From NCBI GenBank assembly GCA_038150305.1, contig JAYOTG010000003.1:57424-121423 (forward strand): DNA of 64,000 bases, written 5' to 3'. A program made the translations under genes and the position numbers. Positions 50,011-59,492 of the stretch are shown here, piece by piece (positions within the stretch are counted from its first letter, which is position 1; the number at the start of each line of letters is the position of its first letter). Origin of the DNA: MGIIa-L3 sp038150305. Its GTDB lineage: Archaea; Thermoplasmatota; Poseidoniia; Poseidoniales; Poseidoniaceae. The notes beneath the pieces are model-generated. The model saw only the letters and a program-made list of their open reading frames with translations, had not been told where the DNA came from and did not search any database.

Positions 50011-52305
50011 TCATTCCTCTTCGGGTGACGCCGCTTCATCGCCAACAAAACTGACTTCGATCCATTTGCTGGTCGGGGTGTTTGATACGGCCGCGGTGGA
50101 GCCCAACGGGACGAGCACGTTGGCCTCAGGGAAGTAGCTGGCCAGATTGCCCTTCGGTATGGCATATGGAACCAGCAACCAACCGTCAGAACGGCGCTCT
50201 TCACCCTGCCAATGCCCGATCAGATCCACAACATGGCCGGTGTTCCAGCCACGCTCGGCCATCTCTTCCGCGTTCATGAAGACCACCCGGCGGTTGCCTT
50301 TGACGCCGCGGTAACGGTCTTCCAAACCGTAGATGGTGGTGTTGTATTGATCGTGGGACCTCAAGGTCATCATGATGTGCGAACCACCGTGTTGAGGAAC
50401 AAGATTCGGGAGGTCATGAAGGGTAAACTCGGCACGACCGCTCGCGGTGTTGAATTCTGCTTTGTCGCGAGGTGGATTCGGTAGCTCAAATCCGTTGGGA
50501 GACCGGACCCGTTCGTTGTACGCGTCGAATCCTTCGATCGACGCTTCGATGAGATCACGAATGTTGTCGTAATTTTGGACAAGTCCACGCCAGTCGATGC
50601 TCGTGTCATCGAGGGCACGGGACGCGATTTCGGCCACGATCCATGGCTCTGAGCGCAGGTCCTTTGAGGCCGGATCAATGCGCCCCTGGGATCGGTGAAC
50701 AATGCCCATGGAATTCTCAACGGTCACAAATTGGGCCGTCCCCTCCTGGAGGTCGATTTCGGTTCGCCCGAGGCATGGAAGGATGAGCACGTCCCCATTG
50801 GTGGGCAACATGTGCGAACGGTTCGGTTTGGTGGACACGTGAACCACCAGCCCAACCTCACCGATGGCCGCCGCAGTTCGTTCCGTGTCCGGTGCGGCTG
50901 AAACGAGATTTCCTCCCATCGCCATGAGCACATCAACACGGCCGGCTTCCATCGCTCGGATGGCATGGACGACATCATAGCCATGCGATCGGGGCATCTG
51001 CACGCCTGTGCCTTCCTCCATCTTGTCCAGGAATGGTTCGCTCGGTGCTTCCCATATGCCAACGGTTCGGTCACCTTGGACGTTTGAATGCCCACGGACA
51101 GGACACAATCCCGCGCCCGGCCGACCGATGTGGCCGCCGAGAAGAAGGAGATTGACCACTTCCTGAATGACGGCGACACCGTTTCGATGTTGGGTCAAAC
51201 CCATGGCCCAACAAGCGATGGTCGCTTTGCTTTCGTTCAGCATCTTGCCCGCGGATTCAATCAGGGCTTGGTCCAACCCAGTGTCGTCGATGACCCGTTG
51301 CCAGTCGATGGCTTGGCGAGCCTCCGCCAAGGCATCAAAACCGCTGGTGGACGAATCGATGAATGCCGTGTCCACTGCGCCGTACGCAATGGCCAAGTGT
51401 TGCAGGGCTTGGAGGAGCGCGGCGTCACCGCCGATTCGGACAGGCAAGTGCAGATCGGCCAATTGATCGTCAAACAAATCCAGGCGCATGTAGTCTTGCG
51501 GGTGCTTGAATCGCTCGAGTCCAGCCTCCGGAAGCGGGTTCACGTGGATGATGCGCGCTCCGTTGCGCTTCGCATCTCGTAGTGAGGTGAGCATCCGCGG
51601 ATGGTTGGTTCCTGGATTTTGACCGATGACCACAATGACATCGGCCTGCTCAAAATCCGACAAGCGAACGGTTCCTTTTCCAATACCAATGGTGCTTCCG
51701 AGGGCTTTTCCGCTTGACTCGTGGCACATGTTTGAACAGTCAGGGAGGTTGTTCGAGCCGTGGCTCCGGACCATGAGTTGGTACAGGAAGGCAGCTTCGT
51801 TGCTCGTCCGGCCAGAGGTGTAAAACACCGCGCGATCAGGATCATCGAGCCCGCTGAGTCGATCACCGACCATGTCCAAGGCGTCGTCCCATGAGATGGA
51901 TTCGAAACGGTCATGATTCCCGCGTCGGAGGACTGGGTGGGTGAGTCGACCGAGCCCCCCAAGTTCGTAATCGCTCAATTTCGACCAGTCTGCAATCGAT
52001 TTTGAAGCAAAACGCTCGGCTGTGAAGCGGGCGGACATGGCTTCTTCTGCGACCGCTTTTGCTCCGTTTTCACAAAACTCGAACCCAGAGCGGTGTGCTG
52101 GGTCAGGCCAAGCGCATCCTGGACAGTCAAAACCCTCCTGCTGGTTGACCGTGCGCAGGGTCTTCCATGTGCGTCGGACACCCATCCGACGGATGCCGTG
52201 TTGCGCGCTTGAAATGACAGCAGGGATGCCTGCAGCTCGCTTTTTCGGCACGCTGACGCGGAGTGGTTGATGGTCATCCGGCGTTCGACCTGGATGATTC
52301 CCCAT
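50011..52305 (-). CDS. Molybdopterin oxidoreductase, FdhF/YdeP-like formate-dehydrogenase family
   Basis: A 764-aa molybdopterin enzyme. TVNQQEGFDCPGCAWPDP near residue 60, SGRTSNEAAFLYQLMVR and DCSNMCHESSGKALGSTIGI match the YdeP-type formate-dehydrogenase-alpha-like family. The Cys in MCHE aligns with the Cys/Sec-His pair that binds molybdenum in formate dehydrogenases. Only one N-terminal cysteine pair is present, so a full [4Fe-4S] site is doubtful. The activator gene fdhD is 23 bases upstream in the same operon, supporting a formate-dehydrogenase-like enzyme. The electron acceptor is unknown. Confidence 0.88.
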   Translation of the reverse strand: MGNHPGRTPDDHQPLRVSVPKKRAAGIPAVISSAQHGIRRMGVRRTWKTLRTVNQQEGFDCPGCAWPDPAHRSGFEFCENGAKAVAEEAMSARFTAERFASKSIADWSKLSDYELGGLGRLTHPVLRRGNHDRFESISWDDALDMVGDRLSGLDDPDRAVFYTSGRTSNEAAFLYQLMVRSHGSNNLPDCSNMCHESSGKALGSTIGIGKGTVRLSDFEQADVIVVIGQNPGTNHPRMLTSLRDAKRNGARIIHVNPLPEAGLERFKHPQDYMRLDLFDDQLADLHLPVRIGGDAALLQALQHLAIAYGAVDTAFIDSSTSGFDALAEARQAIDWQRVIDDTGLDQALIESAGKMLNESKATIACWAMGLTQHRNGVAVIQEVVNLLLLGGHIGRPGAGLCPVRGHSNVQGDRTVGIWEAPSEPFLDKMEEGTGVQMPRSHGYDVVHAIRAMEAGRVDVLMAMGGNLVSAAPDTERTAAAIGEVGLVVHVSTKPNRSHMLPTNGDVLILPCLGRTEIDLQEGTAQFVTVENSMGIVHRSQGRIDPASKDLRSEPWIVAEIASRALDDTSIDWRGLVQNYDNIRDLIEASIEGFDAYNERVRSPNGFELPNPPRDKAEFNTASGRAEFTLHDLPNLVPQHGGSHIMMTLRSHDQYNTTIYGLEDRYRGVKGNRRVVFMNAEEMAERGWNTGHVVDLIGHWQGEERRSDGWLLVPYAIPKGNLASYFPEANVLVPLGSTAAVSNTPTSKWIEVSFVGDEAASPEEE

Positions 52306-52328
52306 GGAAGCCCCTCAGCGCCGTTGAT

Positions 52329-53108
52329 TCAAGACTTTGTGGCAGCGGATGACCAGGGGCCGACGAATTGAGGCGATGAACCAGCGGCGAACCCCATAAC
52401 GAGAATACCGTGCTCCCGAGCCAAGTGTGCGGCTTGTCCAGACATCGCTCCAACACACGCGACCTGTTTGATTCCGATTCGAACGGCTTTGGCCATCAGA
52501 TCCCAACCGCATCTTCCGGAGAGGAGCAAGGCGGCAGGGCGCTGTTGGTCGTGGGCCACCAACCACGCCCCGATGACCTTGTCAACGGCCGTGTGCCGGC
52601 CAATGTCTTCACGGAGGGTCAGTGTGCCCTCGGATGAGACCAAAGCTGCAGCATGGACTCCTCCCGTCCTCTCAAACATGGGTTGCTGTGTTTTCATGTC
52701 ACGCAAGATCGATGTAAGCCGAGCAGCATCGAGGGGCGTTTGACCGGAAAGGCGGGCGCCGTGTGGGGGTGAGGCCATGGTGTCGCCGCAACCACCACAC
52801 GAGGGCTGAATGAGGCGGGATTCTCGGAGAGGGCCCCAGGGCGTCGTACACTGCATGAACAACGCAAATCCATCTTGATCTTGCTTCACGTCCACCGATG
52901 GGACCGGCCCTTCTCCGCTCCACCACCCCTCCGACAAAGCATGCCCAATGGCAAACTCACGGAGGTCTTGAGGCGTGGCAAGAACGCTCACTTCGTGCCC
53001 GGCTTCGGTCGTGAGTGCAACATAGGCTTCGGCGGCGAAATCATCAACGCCGGGAACGAACTTGGAACCTTCACGCCTCAAAATCGGGAGCCGTTGGGTC
53101 GACGTCAT
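52329..53108 (-). CDS. fdhD: FdhD sulfurtransferase for molybdenum cofactor
   Basis: Transfers sulfur to the molybdenum cofactor of formate dehydrogenases. The 259-aa protein has LREFAIGHALSEGWW, QPSCGGCGD with the sulfur-carrying cysteines, GGVHAAALVSSEG, REDIGRHTAVDKVIGAWL and LLSGRCGWDLMAKAVRIG. It overlaps tsr3 by four bases and precedes the molybdopterin oxidoreductase. Confidence 0.95.
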   Translation of the reverse strand: MTSTQRLPILRREGSKFVPGVDDFAAEAYVALTTEAGHEVSVLATPQDLREFAIGHALSEGWWSGEGPVPSVDVKQDQDGFALFMQCTTPWGPLRESRLIQPSCGGCGDTMASPPHGARLSGQTPLDAARLTSILRDMKTQQPMFERTGGVHAAALVSSEGTLTLREDIGRHTAVDKVIGAWLVAHDQQRPAALLLSGRCGWDLMAKAVRIGIKQVACVGAMSGQAAHLAREHGILVMGFAAGSSPQFVGPWSSAATKS

Positions 53109-53647
53109 TCTGAAGGCTCCCGTTCGATGTCAAAAAATTCGAATTGTAGATTGACCAATTCAGAGGACGACGTTGCACCTGCGTACGACTCGAGGGGTTT
53201 TGCGTTGAGCTCCAAAAATCGCCCGCCCCACCGCACGCAACCGAGGATCTCCTCGGCCTGTGCGGCATGACCGGCCAGAATCAATGTCGCAGCGATCGCT
53301 TCCACCGTCGAGAGTCGGCTGGGTTTTCCCCAGTTGACCGGATTGGCCGCCAGAAGAAGGGGCAACATGCGATGGGTAAGTCGTGTGCGCCGGTCAATCG
53401 AAGCCACTGAAGCGTCGATTTGCGCCCAACTGCAATCGAGCGCGACAAGCGAACCAGTTTCGAAGAGATGGTGGTCCTCTGGGCCAAACACCTTGCCGCA
53501 GAGCGGATCAAGAAGAACACCTCGGCGGGGTAGGCGCTTGAGGTCTTTGTGAAGGATGAGGTCACCGCGTTTCGCAGAGCGCACGGCGGTGTTCTTCTTG
53601 GGATCGTCCTGCGCCAGCCAAATCGCGTGAATGGAGACGGCGGTCAA
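53105..53647 (-). CDS. tsr3: Tsr3-type rRNA aminocarboxypropyltransferase (DUF367)
   Basis: A 180-aa SPOUT-like enzyme that adds an aminocarboxypropyl group from SAM to a hypermodified rRNA pseudouridine. It has WLAQDDPKKNTAVRSAKRG, VALDCSWAQID, MLPLLLAANPVNWGKPSRLS and VEAIAATLILAGHA, all diagnostic. It sits between mbf1 and fdhD, coupled to fdhD by an ATGA overlap; a functional link to formate metabolism is not expected. Confidence 0.92.
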   Translation of the reverse strand: MTAVSIHAIWLAQDDPKKNTAVRSAKRGDLILHKDLKRLPRRGVLLDPLCGKVFGPEDHHLFETGSLVALDCSWAQIDASVASIDRRTRLTHRMLPLLLAANPVNWGKPSRLSTVEAIAATLILAGHAAQAEEILGCVRWGGRFLELNAKPLESYAGATSSSELVNLQFEFFDIEREPSE

Positions 53648-53650
53648 GGA

Positions 53651-54130
53651 TCATCGCGCTCCGTTGAGGTAATCGCCAAGGGTGAACCCGCCGCCTCCGC
53701 CACCGCCAATTTGACGGTGTTCTTCAGGTGAGTACTCCTCCATCAAGGTCACGGATAGCACACGCTCAAACTTTGAAATCACGGCATCCGTCGGCCGACG
53801 CCCGGATTCGCTTGACTTGATCACGTTGACTTTCTCGGCCATCTTTCGCGCGAGTACTTCTTGGCTCCACCCCTTTTGCGAACGCGCACGCTTGATTCGC
53901 TGACCAAAGTCATCGGCCAACACGCGTTCCGACCGACGCATCAAACCCGACGTTTTGCGTTGAGGTGGGGCGGCGGACCTTCTCGCAGCTTGCGCAAGTC
54001 CTGGTGCTACGTTTCGCTCCCCTGCACCGAGGCGCTCGGCACAGCGGTGGCACGCGGAGACGTTCGCCCTCCCCATGGGGACGGTGCGCGTTCCGACGTT
54101 CATGGCCCCACAAACTTCGCATTCTCCCAT
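53651..54130 (-). CDS. mbf1: Archaeal multiprotein bridging factor 1-like regulator
   Basis: A 159-aa protein with an N-terminal zinc ribbon (CEVCGAMN...CHRCAERLG) and a Cro-like HTH (DFGQRIKRARSQKGWSQEVL, then ESGRRPTDAVISKFERVL). This is the aMBF1 layout. The C-terminus has a Gly run and ends GGFTLGDYLNGAR. aMBF1 binds the small ribosomal subunit in archaea and affects translation. It is divergent from PAN and heads the tsr3-fdhD-oxidoreductase run. Confidence 0.92.
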   Translation of the reverse strand: MGECEVCGAMNVGTRTVPMGRANVSACHRCAERLGAGERNVAPGLAQAARRSAAPPQRKTSGLMRRSERVLADDFGQRIKRARSQKGWSQEVLARKMAEKVNVIKSSESGRRPTDAVISKFERVLSVTLMEEYSPEEHRQIGGGGGGGFTLGDYLNGAR

Positions 54131-54179
54131 GCCACGACCATGGGCAGGGAGCCCTTACGGCTTCCGGCTCTACATTTCG

Positions 54180-54190
54180 ATTTTTTATAC
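54180..54190 (+). promoter_or_regulatory. TATA element of PAN gene
   Basis: ATTTTTTATAC centred about 24 bases before the ATG at 54211, giving a leaderless transcript. It is a clear AT box in GC-rich surroundings. Confidence 0.65.
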
Positions 54191-54210
54191 CGTGGAGCGA
54201 GTCGATGATC

Positions 54211-55425
54211 ATGTCCGAAGCGGATGCAGGCCCACGAGCGGACGTCGGGAAGACCGACGACCTCGTGGAAATGGAACGTAACATCCGGAGGCTGCAGGAG
54301 CAAGCCAAGGACCTGAACCAAGCGCGCCACGCGTTGGAAGGCGACATACGAGCCTTGCGCAAGAAAGCCACACGGCTTGAGGATGAAATCGCCCATCTCA
54401 AGAGCCCGCCCATGATTATCGGCACCCTCCAAGACATGCTGGGGCCACGCACGGCCATCGTGAAATCATCCAACGGAACCGTGTTCCAGGTGGCGGTCAA
54501 CGAACGACTGGACGCGGAGAAACTCAGACCGGGCGCCCGTGTGGCCATGAATCAAGACAGCCTCGCCATCATCGAATTGCTCCACGACGCGTGGGATCCG
54601 ATGGTGAGCGGTGCGGAAATGATTGAAGCACCACACGTCTCCTACGATGACGTGGCGGGACTGGAAGACGAGATCACGCTCGTCAAGGAAGCCGTTGAAC
54701 TCCCCCTCAGAAATCCCGGTTTGTTCTCCAAGGTCGGCGTGACACCGCCCAAAGGCGTCCTCTTGGTTGGTCCACCCGGTTGCGGAAAGACCCTGTTGGC
54801 CAAGGCGGTCTCCAACTCAACCGATGCCACCTTCATCCGCATGGTCGGCAGCGAACTCGCTCAGAAGTACATCGGCGAAGGTGGCCGTTTGGTGAGGGAG
54901 CTGTTCGCGTTGGCGAAGGAGAAGGCTCCGAGCATTATCTTCCTGGATGAAATCGACGCCATCGGTGCAAAGCGACTCGACGGCTCCACAAGCGGTGATC
55001 GAGAGGTTCAGCGAACGCTCATGCAGCTGTTGGCTGAACTGGACGGTTTTGATCGATTGGACGACGTGAAGATTATCGCCGCTACCAACCGACCGGACAT
55101 CCTCGACGATGCCCTGCTCCGCCCAGGTCGCTTCGATCGGGTGATCGAAATCGGCTTGCCCAAAGACGAAGGCCGGAAAGCCATTCTGGATTTGCATCTT
55201 TCTTCGATGTCAACGCGTCGCGTGGATGTGGGCGCGATGGTCGGGCCGACCAAAGGATTCTCTGGTGCCGAATTGGCCGCAACATGTGTTGAGGCCGGCA
55301 TGATTGCTATCCGTGATGGACGCACCCAAGTTCGACAATCTGATCTGAAGGATGCGGTTGCAAAGATCGCCGAAAAGCGCGCCCACGCTGGTACCCGAAA
55401 GGACCCGACGCATCTGTACGCCTGA
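54211..55425 (+). CDS. pan: Proteasome-activating nucleotidase (PAN)
   Basis: The AAA+ ATPase that unfolds substrates for the 20S proteasome. The 404-aa protein has an N-terminal coiled coil (about 10-60), an OB domain, Walker A GPPGCGKTLLA, Walker B IIFLDEIDAIG and the second region of homology AATNRPDILDDALLRPGRFD. The last three residues LYA form the HbYX motif that opens the proteasome gate. The start at 54211 (MSEADAG) fits the TATA distance; 54205 is two codons longer. Confidence 0.96.
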   Translation: MSEADAGPRADVGKTDDLVEMERNIRRLQEQAKDLNQARHALEGDIRALRKKATRLEDEIAHLKSPPMIIGTLQDMLGPRTAIVKSSNGTVFQVAVNERLDAEKLRPGARVAMNQDSLAIIELLHDAWDPMVSGAEMIEAPHVSYDDVAGLEDEITLVKEAVELPLRNPGLFSKVGVTPPKGVLLVGPPGCGKTLLAKAVSNSTDATFIRMVGSELAQKYIGEGGRLVRELFALAKEKAPSIIFLDEIDAIGAKRLDGSTSGDREVQRTLMQLLAELDGFDRLDDVKIIAATNRPDILDDALLRPGRFDRVIEIGLPKDEGRKAILDLHLSSMSTRRVDVGAMVGPTKGFSGAELAATCVEAGMIAIRDGRTQVRQSDLKDAVAKIAEKRAHAGTRKDPTHLYA

Positions 55426-55467
55426 CACGCCCAACGTTCAAGGACGGCTGATGAGGACCGCACGGTC

Positions 55468-56505
55468 ATGAACGCCGTGGTCGAGTGTGTCCCAAACATC
55501 TCCGAAGGACGAAACCTCGACCTCATCCATGCCGTCGTTGATGCTGCTCGCGTTGATGGGTGCTCCGTGCTCAGCGTCGAACCCGATGCCGATTACAACC
55601 GAACGGTCATCACCCTGGCGGGTGAACCCGAGGCCGTCGCCCAAGCTGCGACCTTGTTGAGCATTGAAGCGATTCGCCGTATTGACATGCGCGAACACGC
55701 GGGAGAACATCCACGTCTCGGTGCGGTTGACGTGTGCCCGTTCATTCCGATTCAAGGAATCGAAATGGAGGCATGTGCAAAACTCGCGACAAAGGTCGCA
55801 CAATCCGTGGCGGTAGAGACAGGAGCACCGACTTTTCTCTACGGTGCCAGTGCATCACACCCTGCCAGAACGAAACTTTCTAGCCTGCGGAAAGGCGAGT
55901 ACGAGGGCCTGCAAGAGAGGATGACACAAGACGGGGCAACGGCACACACCGACACCCGATGGCCGGACTTTGGACCGACCACCTGGAACGACGTTGCGGC
56001 CAAGAGCGGCGGTTGCACCTATGGGGCGCGCCCGGTTTTGATCGCGTACAACGTCAACGTCCCTGAGGCACACGCAAATGTGGCCAAAATGATCGGCACC
56101 ATCATCAGAGGGAGTGGGCGCATTGTCGCTCGGCATGATGATGCGAAATTGCGGGTTCCTGGCATGCTCGAAAGCGTTCAAGGCATGGGGGTCACGCTCG
56201 AGCAGCACAACATCTCACAAGTCAGCATGAACCTCACAGATGCAGAAGCATGTGGCCTCCTGCACGCTTTCGAGACGGTGAGAAGTCTTGCGTCGGACCA
56301 CGGGCTGGAGGTGACAGCAAGCGAGTTGGTTGGCCTGGTCCCGCTCGAAAGCATGCTCGAAGCAGGTCGCTGGTATGCACCAGAAGCGGCGACAGATGAT
56401 GCTCTGGTTGACGCGGCCATCAATGGTCTTGGGCTGGACGCATTCGCACCCTTCGAGCCAAAAAGGAGGATCATTGAATGGGCGCTGAAGGAGGCCATGT
56501 CATGA
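55468..56505 (+). CDS. ftcD: Glutamate formimidoyltransferase
   Basis: Moves the formimino group from N-formimino-glutamate to tetrahydrofolate, the last step of histidine to glutamate. The 345-aa protein has VECVPNISEGRNLDLIHAVV, VDADYNRTVIT-like PDADYNRTVITLAG, EHPRLGAVDVCPFIPI and YNVNVPEA. It overlaps the cyclodeaminase gene by four bases. In animals the two activities are fused; here they are two coupled genes. Confidence 0.95.
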   Translation: MNAVVECVPNISEGRNLDLIHAVVDAARVDGCSVLSVEPDADYNRTVITLAGEPEAVAQAATLLSIEAIRRIDMREHAGEHPRLGAVDVCPFIPIQGIEMEACAKLATKVAQSVAVETGAPTFLYGASASHPARTKLSSLRKGEYEGLQERMTQDGATAHTDTRWPDFGPTTWNDVAAKSGGCTYGARPVLIAYNVNVPEAHANVAKMIGTIIRGSGRIVARHDDAKLRVPGMLESVQGMGVTLEQHNISQVSMNLTDAEACGLLHAFETVRSLASDHGLEVTASELVGLVPLESMLEAGRWYAPEAATDDALVDAAINGLGLDAFAPFEPKRRIIEWALKEAMS

Positions 56506-57125
56506 CCTGGGCGAACACCACACTCGCAGAATTTGAAGCGGCCGTCAAGTCATCTGATCCCACACCTGGCGGAGGCACGGTGGCCGCAGTGGCCCTTGGT
56601 CAAGCCGCAGCACTCCTCTCCATGGTGGCTGATTTGACGCTCTCCTCAGACCGATGGTCGGACGCCCACCAGGATGCGCATGATGCAAAAGCCGCCGCCG
56701 CCGCCGCCATGTCCCGCGCATCACACCTTGCAGATGCCGACGCGCACGCCTTCGATGCGGTGGTTGAAGCGTTCAAACTCCCAAAAGCCACGGAGGAAGA
56801 AATAGAGGCACGGAGGCACGAAATTCGTGCCGCAACGCTCGGTGCCGCCGAGGTGCCGTTTGAAACCGCAGAGAAGGCCTGTAGGTTGCTGCCCCATGTG
56901 CTTGCAATGGCTGAACGTGGAAACAGCAACGCAGCGAGCGATGCGGGTGTGGCTTCTCTGATGGCCACAGCCGCAGCCAAAGGCGCCGTGTTCAACGTCC
57001 TCATCAACCTCAATGCCCTACCTGAAAACATGGGTGCTTCGATGCGTTCCGCGCTTCCAAAAATGGAAGAGGACATTCGAAACCTTGGACGAGCATGCAT
57101 GGACGCGGTCCGCTCGCGCTTGTGA
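56502..57125 (+). CDS. fchA: Formimidoyltetrahydrofolate cyclodeaminase
   Basis: Converts 5-formimino-THF to methenyl-THF and ammonia, returning the one-carbon unit from histidine. The 207-aa helical protein has DPTPGGGTVAAVALGQAAAL at the start and SNAASDAGVASLMATAAAKG, both typical. The ATG at 56502 overlaps the ftcD stop. It ends directly next to the convergent metG stop. Confidence 0.93.
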   Translation: MTWANTTLAEFEAAVKSSDPTPGGGTVAAVALGQAAALLSMVADLTLSSDRWSDAHQDAHDAKAAAAAAMSRASHLADADAHAFDAVVEAFKLPKATEEEIEARRHEIRAATLGAAEVPFETAEKACRLLPHVLAMAERGNSNAASDAGVASLMATAAAKGAVFNVLINLNALPENMGASMRSALPKMEEDIRNLGRACMDAVRSRL

Positions 57126-59378
57126 TCATCGCACGCGAGATCCGTTGCTGATGGCGTCGCTCACGGTGAGGAGACGCACACACCCGTCCTCATCGTCGGC
57201 GGCCAACATCATGCCTTCACTCATTACGCCGCGAAGCTTTCGCGGAGCCAGATTGGCGACAACAACGACTTGGAGGCCCATCAAATCCTCCGCCGAATAG
57301 ATGTCACGAAGGCCAGCGCAAATGGTTCGACCTTCCGGAGTACCGTCGTCCAATTGAACCACCCAAAGGCGGTCGGCGTTTGGATGCTCTTCGACAGAGG
57401 TCACCGTGGCAATCCGCATGTCAACGGCCACGAATTGATCGAAGTCGATCGTGCTGATTCCTTCTCGTTCCATGTCTTTCGTCTCCTTTTTCTTGTTCCG
57501 TCGGCTTCCTTTGACGCCACCGACCGACGGTTCGGTGGTTTTTGGTGCTGATTCGGCCACGTTTCCTTCGCGTTCAAGGATGGCCTCGAGGTCCAGGCGC
57601 GCAAAGAGCGGTACAGGTTGATCGGTCGAGGCCGAGATCGTTGGTGTCATGTTGACCGCTTCATCCCATGACACCTCACTGACGTCACCAGTATGCCCTT
57701 GCATGGTCCACAGACGCTGTGCGGCTGCGGGCAGGAAGGGTTGAATCGTGATGGCGATGCCTTTCAGCATCCGTGCAGCCAAGGCAAGGCCCGCGAACGA
57801 TTGGGTCCTGACCGTTTCATCTGCGTCCGGTTTCAGGGCAACCCAAGGTGCAGCCCGTTGAACCACGCCGTTGCCTTGCTGAGCGATGTTCATCACGCCC
57901 CGCAAGGCTTCTTTGAAGCGATGGCGTTCAAGCGATTCCCCGACGGCGTCGTGTTGAGCATGCCAGGCTTGCACGTCCTCCGACCATGCCTCTGGCCGAT
58001 CCCAATCCGCCAGTTCGCCAAGGCCAGCTTGCCGCAACTTCACGGTGAGGGTCAACACTCGGTGTGCAAAATTGCCGAATGCGGCAATCAGTTCAGAGTT
58101 GATTTTCTCGACAAAGTCTTCCCATGTGAAGTCCGTGTCGTGATTTTCTGGCATGTTGATGGACAGGTAGTACCGGAGCGTGTCAGGATCGTGATGTTCA
58201 AGGAAGGACGGAAGCCAGACAGCATGCTTCCTTGACTTGGAAAATTGGCCACCGCTCAGCATCAAGTACTCCATCGCTGGGACATCGTGGGGGAGTGCAA
58301 GGTCGCCAGGCTGAGGCAACGCGGGGTCATTCACGCCACGCTCGGTCATGTTCAATCCAAGCAAAATTGCAGGCCAAATGACCGTATGAAACGGGATGTT
58401 GTCCTTGCCCAAGAAGTACAGATGCCTTGGGCTGTTGCCGTGCTCATCAAGGCACCACCACGCCCTCCAAGCCTCTTCGTTGAGATGGTGTTCGTTGCCA
58501 TGCCGTTCTGCCCAAATTTGGGCGCACGTCAGGTAGCCTTGAACGGCTTCAAACCAAACATAAACGCACTTCCCGTCCCAATCTTCGTCCGCGAAGGGAA
58601 CAGGAATCCCCCACTCGAGATCACGCGTCACGGCGCGTGGGCGCAGGCCCATGTCCAACCATTGCTTGGTCATGGCTCGGACGTTTGACTTCCATTGTTT
58701 GGACGAGTGGGCGGCGAAGGACTCCAAGGCACCTTGGAAGGCATCAAGCCGGTAAAACAGGTGTTCGGTTTCCCTGACCTCAATCTGGCGTTCAGGGTTC
58801 ATCTTGGAGCGGGGGTTGGTCAACTCGACGGATTCGTACGTGGCCCCACACGTGTCGCATTGGTCTCCGCGGGCATCGTCTGCGCCACACGCCGGGCAGG
58901 TGCCCTCCACATAGCGGTCTGGGAGGAAGCGGCCACCTTCTTCGTGAACCTCGAAGAACTGAGGCGTCGAACGCCGTTCAAACAATCCTGCTTTATCCAA
59001 ACGCAAGACGTTGGCTTGAACACGATCAGCATGGGCGGGGTCGCTGGTCCGGTTGAAGAGTGCTCCTCCAAATTCCACGCCCCGGCGGTCGACGTGCTCA
59101 AACCACGCGCAACCCAGATCCGCAAGCGCCTGAGTGTTGATCGCATGAAAGCGGTTCACCACGTCCTGCGGAGAGATTCCCTCCCGCTCCGCGCTGACCG
59201 TGATGGGGGTGCCGTGCTCATCCGAGCCGGACACCATCAGCACTTTCCGGCCCCGGGCGCGCTCATACCTGTATTGAATGTCAGGTGGAAGATAGCATCC
59301 GGCCACGTGACCAAGATGGAGCGGCCCGTTGGCATAGGGCCACGCCACACAGATCAACACGTGCTCGGAGGCATCCAT
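57126..59378 (-). CDS. metG: Methionyl-tRNA synthetase with C-terminal tRNA-binding domain
   Basis: Charges initiator and elongator tRNA-Met. The 750-aa enzyme has the class I motif VAWPYANGPLHLGHVAG, SGSDEHGTPI, a zinc knuckle (CPAC...CDTC), and FSKSRKHAVW as the KMSKS equivalent. The last about 110 residues (FVAVDMRIATVTSVEEHPNA ... GMMLAADDED) are an EMAP/Trbp111 tRNA-binding OB domain, which in many archaea is a separate protein. The ATG at 59378 matches the family start; 59393 is possible. Confidence 0.96.
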   Translation of the reverse strand: MDASEHVLICVAWPYANGPLHLGHVAGCYLPPDIQYRYERARGRKVLMVSGSDEHGTPITVSAEREGISPQDVVNRFHAINTQALADLGCAWFEHVDRRGVEFGGALFNRTSDPAHADRVQANVLRLDKAGLFERRSTPQFFEVHEEGGRFLPDRYVEGTCPACGADDARGDQCDTCGATYESVELTNPRSKMNPERQIEVRETEHLFYRLDAFQGALESFAAHSSKQWKSNVRAMTKQWLDMGLRPRAVTRDLEWGIPVPFADEDWDGKCVYVWFEAVQGYLTCAQIWAERHGNEHHLNEEAWRAWWCLDEHGNSPRHLYFLGKDNIPFHTVIWPAILLGLNMTERGVNDPALPQPGDLALPHDVPAMEYLMLSGGQFSKSRKHAVWLPSFLEHHDPDTLRYYLSINMPENHDTDFTWEDFVEKINSELIAAFGNFAHRVLTLTVKLRQAGLGELADWDRPEAWSEDVQAWHAQHDAVGESLERHRFKEALRGVMNIAQQGNGVVQRAAPWVALKPDADETVRTQSFAGLALAARMLKGIAITIQPFLPAAAQRLWTMQGHTGDVSEVSWDEAVNMTPTISASTDQPVPLFARLDLEAILEREGNVAESAPKTTEPSVGGVKGSRRNKKKETKDMEREGISTIDFDQFVAVDMRIATVTSVEEHPNADRLWVVQLDDGTPEGRTICAGLRDIYSAEDLMGLQVVVVANLAPRKLRGVMSEGMMLAADDEDGCVRLLTVSDAISNGSRVR

Positions 59379-59492
59379 CGCTCGCCGGCTCATGGCCACA
59401 TCACTTAGGCCTTCTTGACGCAAGCATGGTCCGTCATGTTGATGAGCATTGAACCTCTGCAAAGAACGTCTCTGACAGGGGCTCTCCACATC

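Noticed and set aside
57693..59408. Chain of long plus-strand frames opposite metG
   Set aside because: Antisense shadows; MetRS motifs are continuous on the minus strand.
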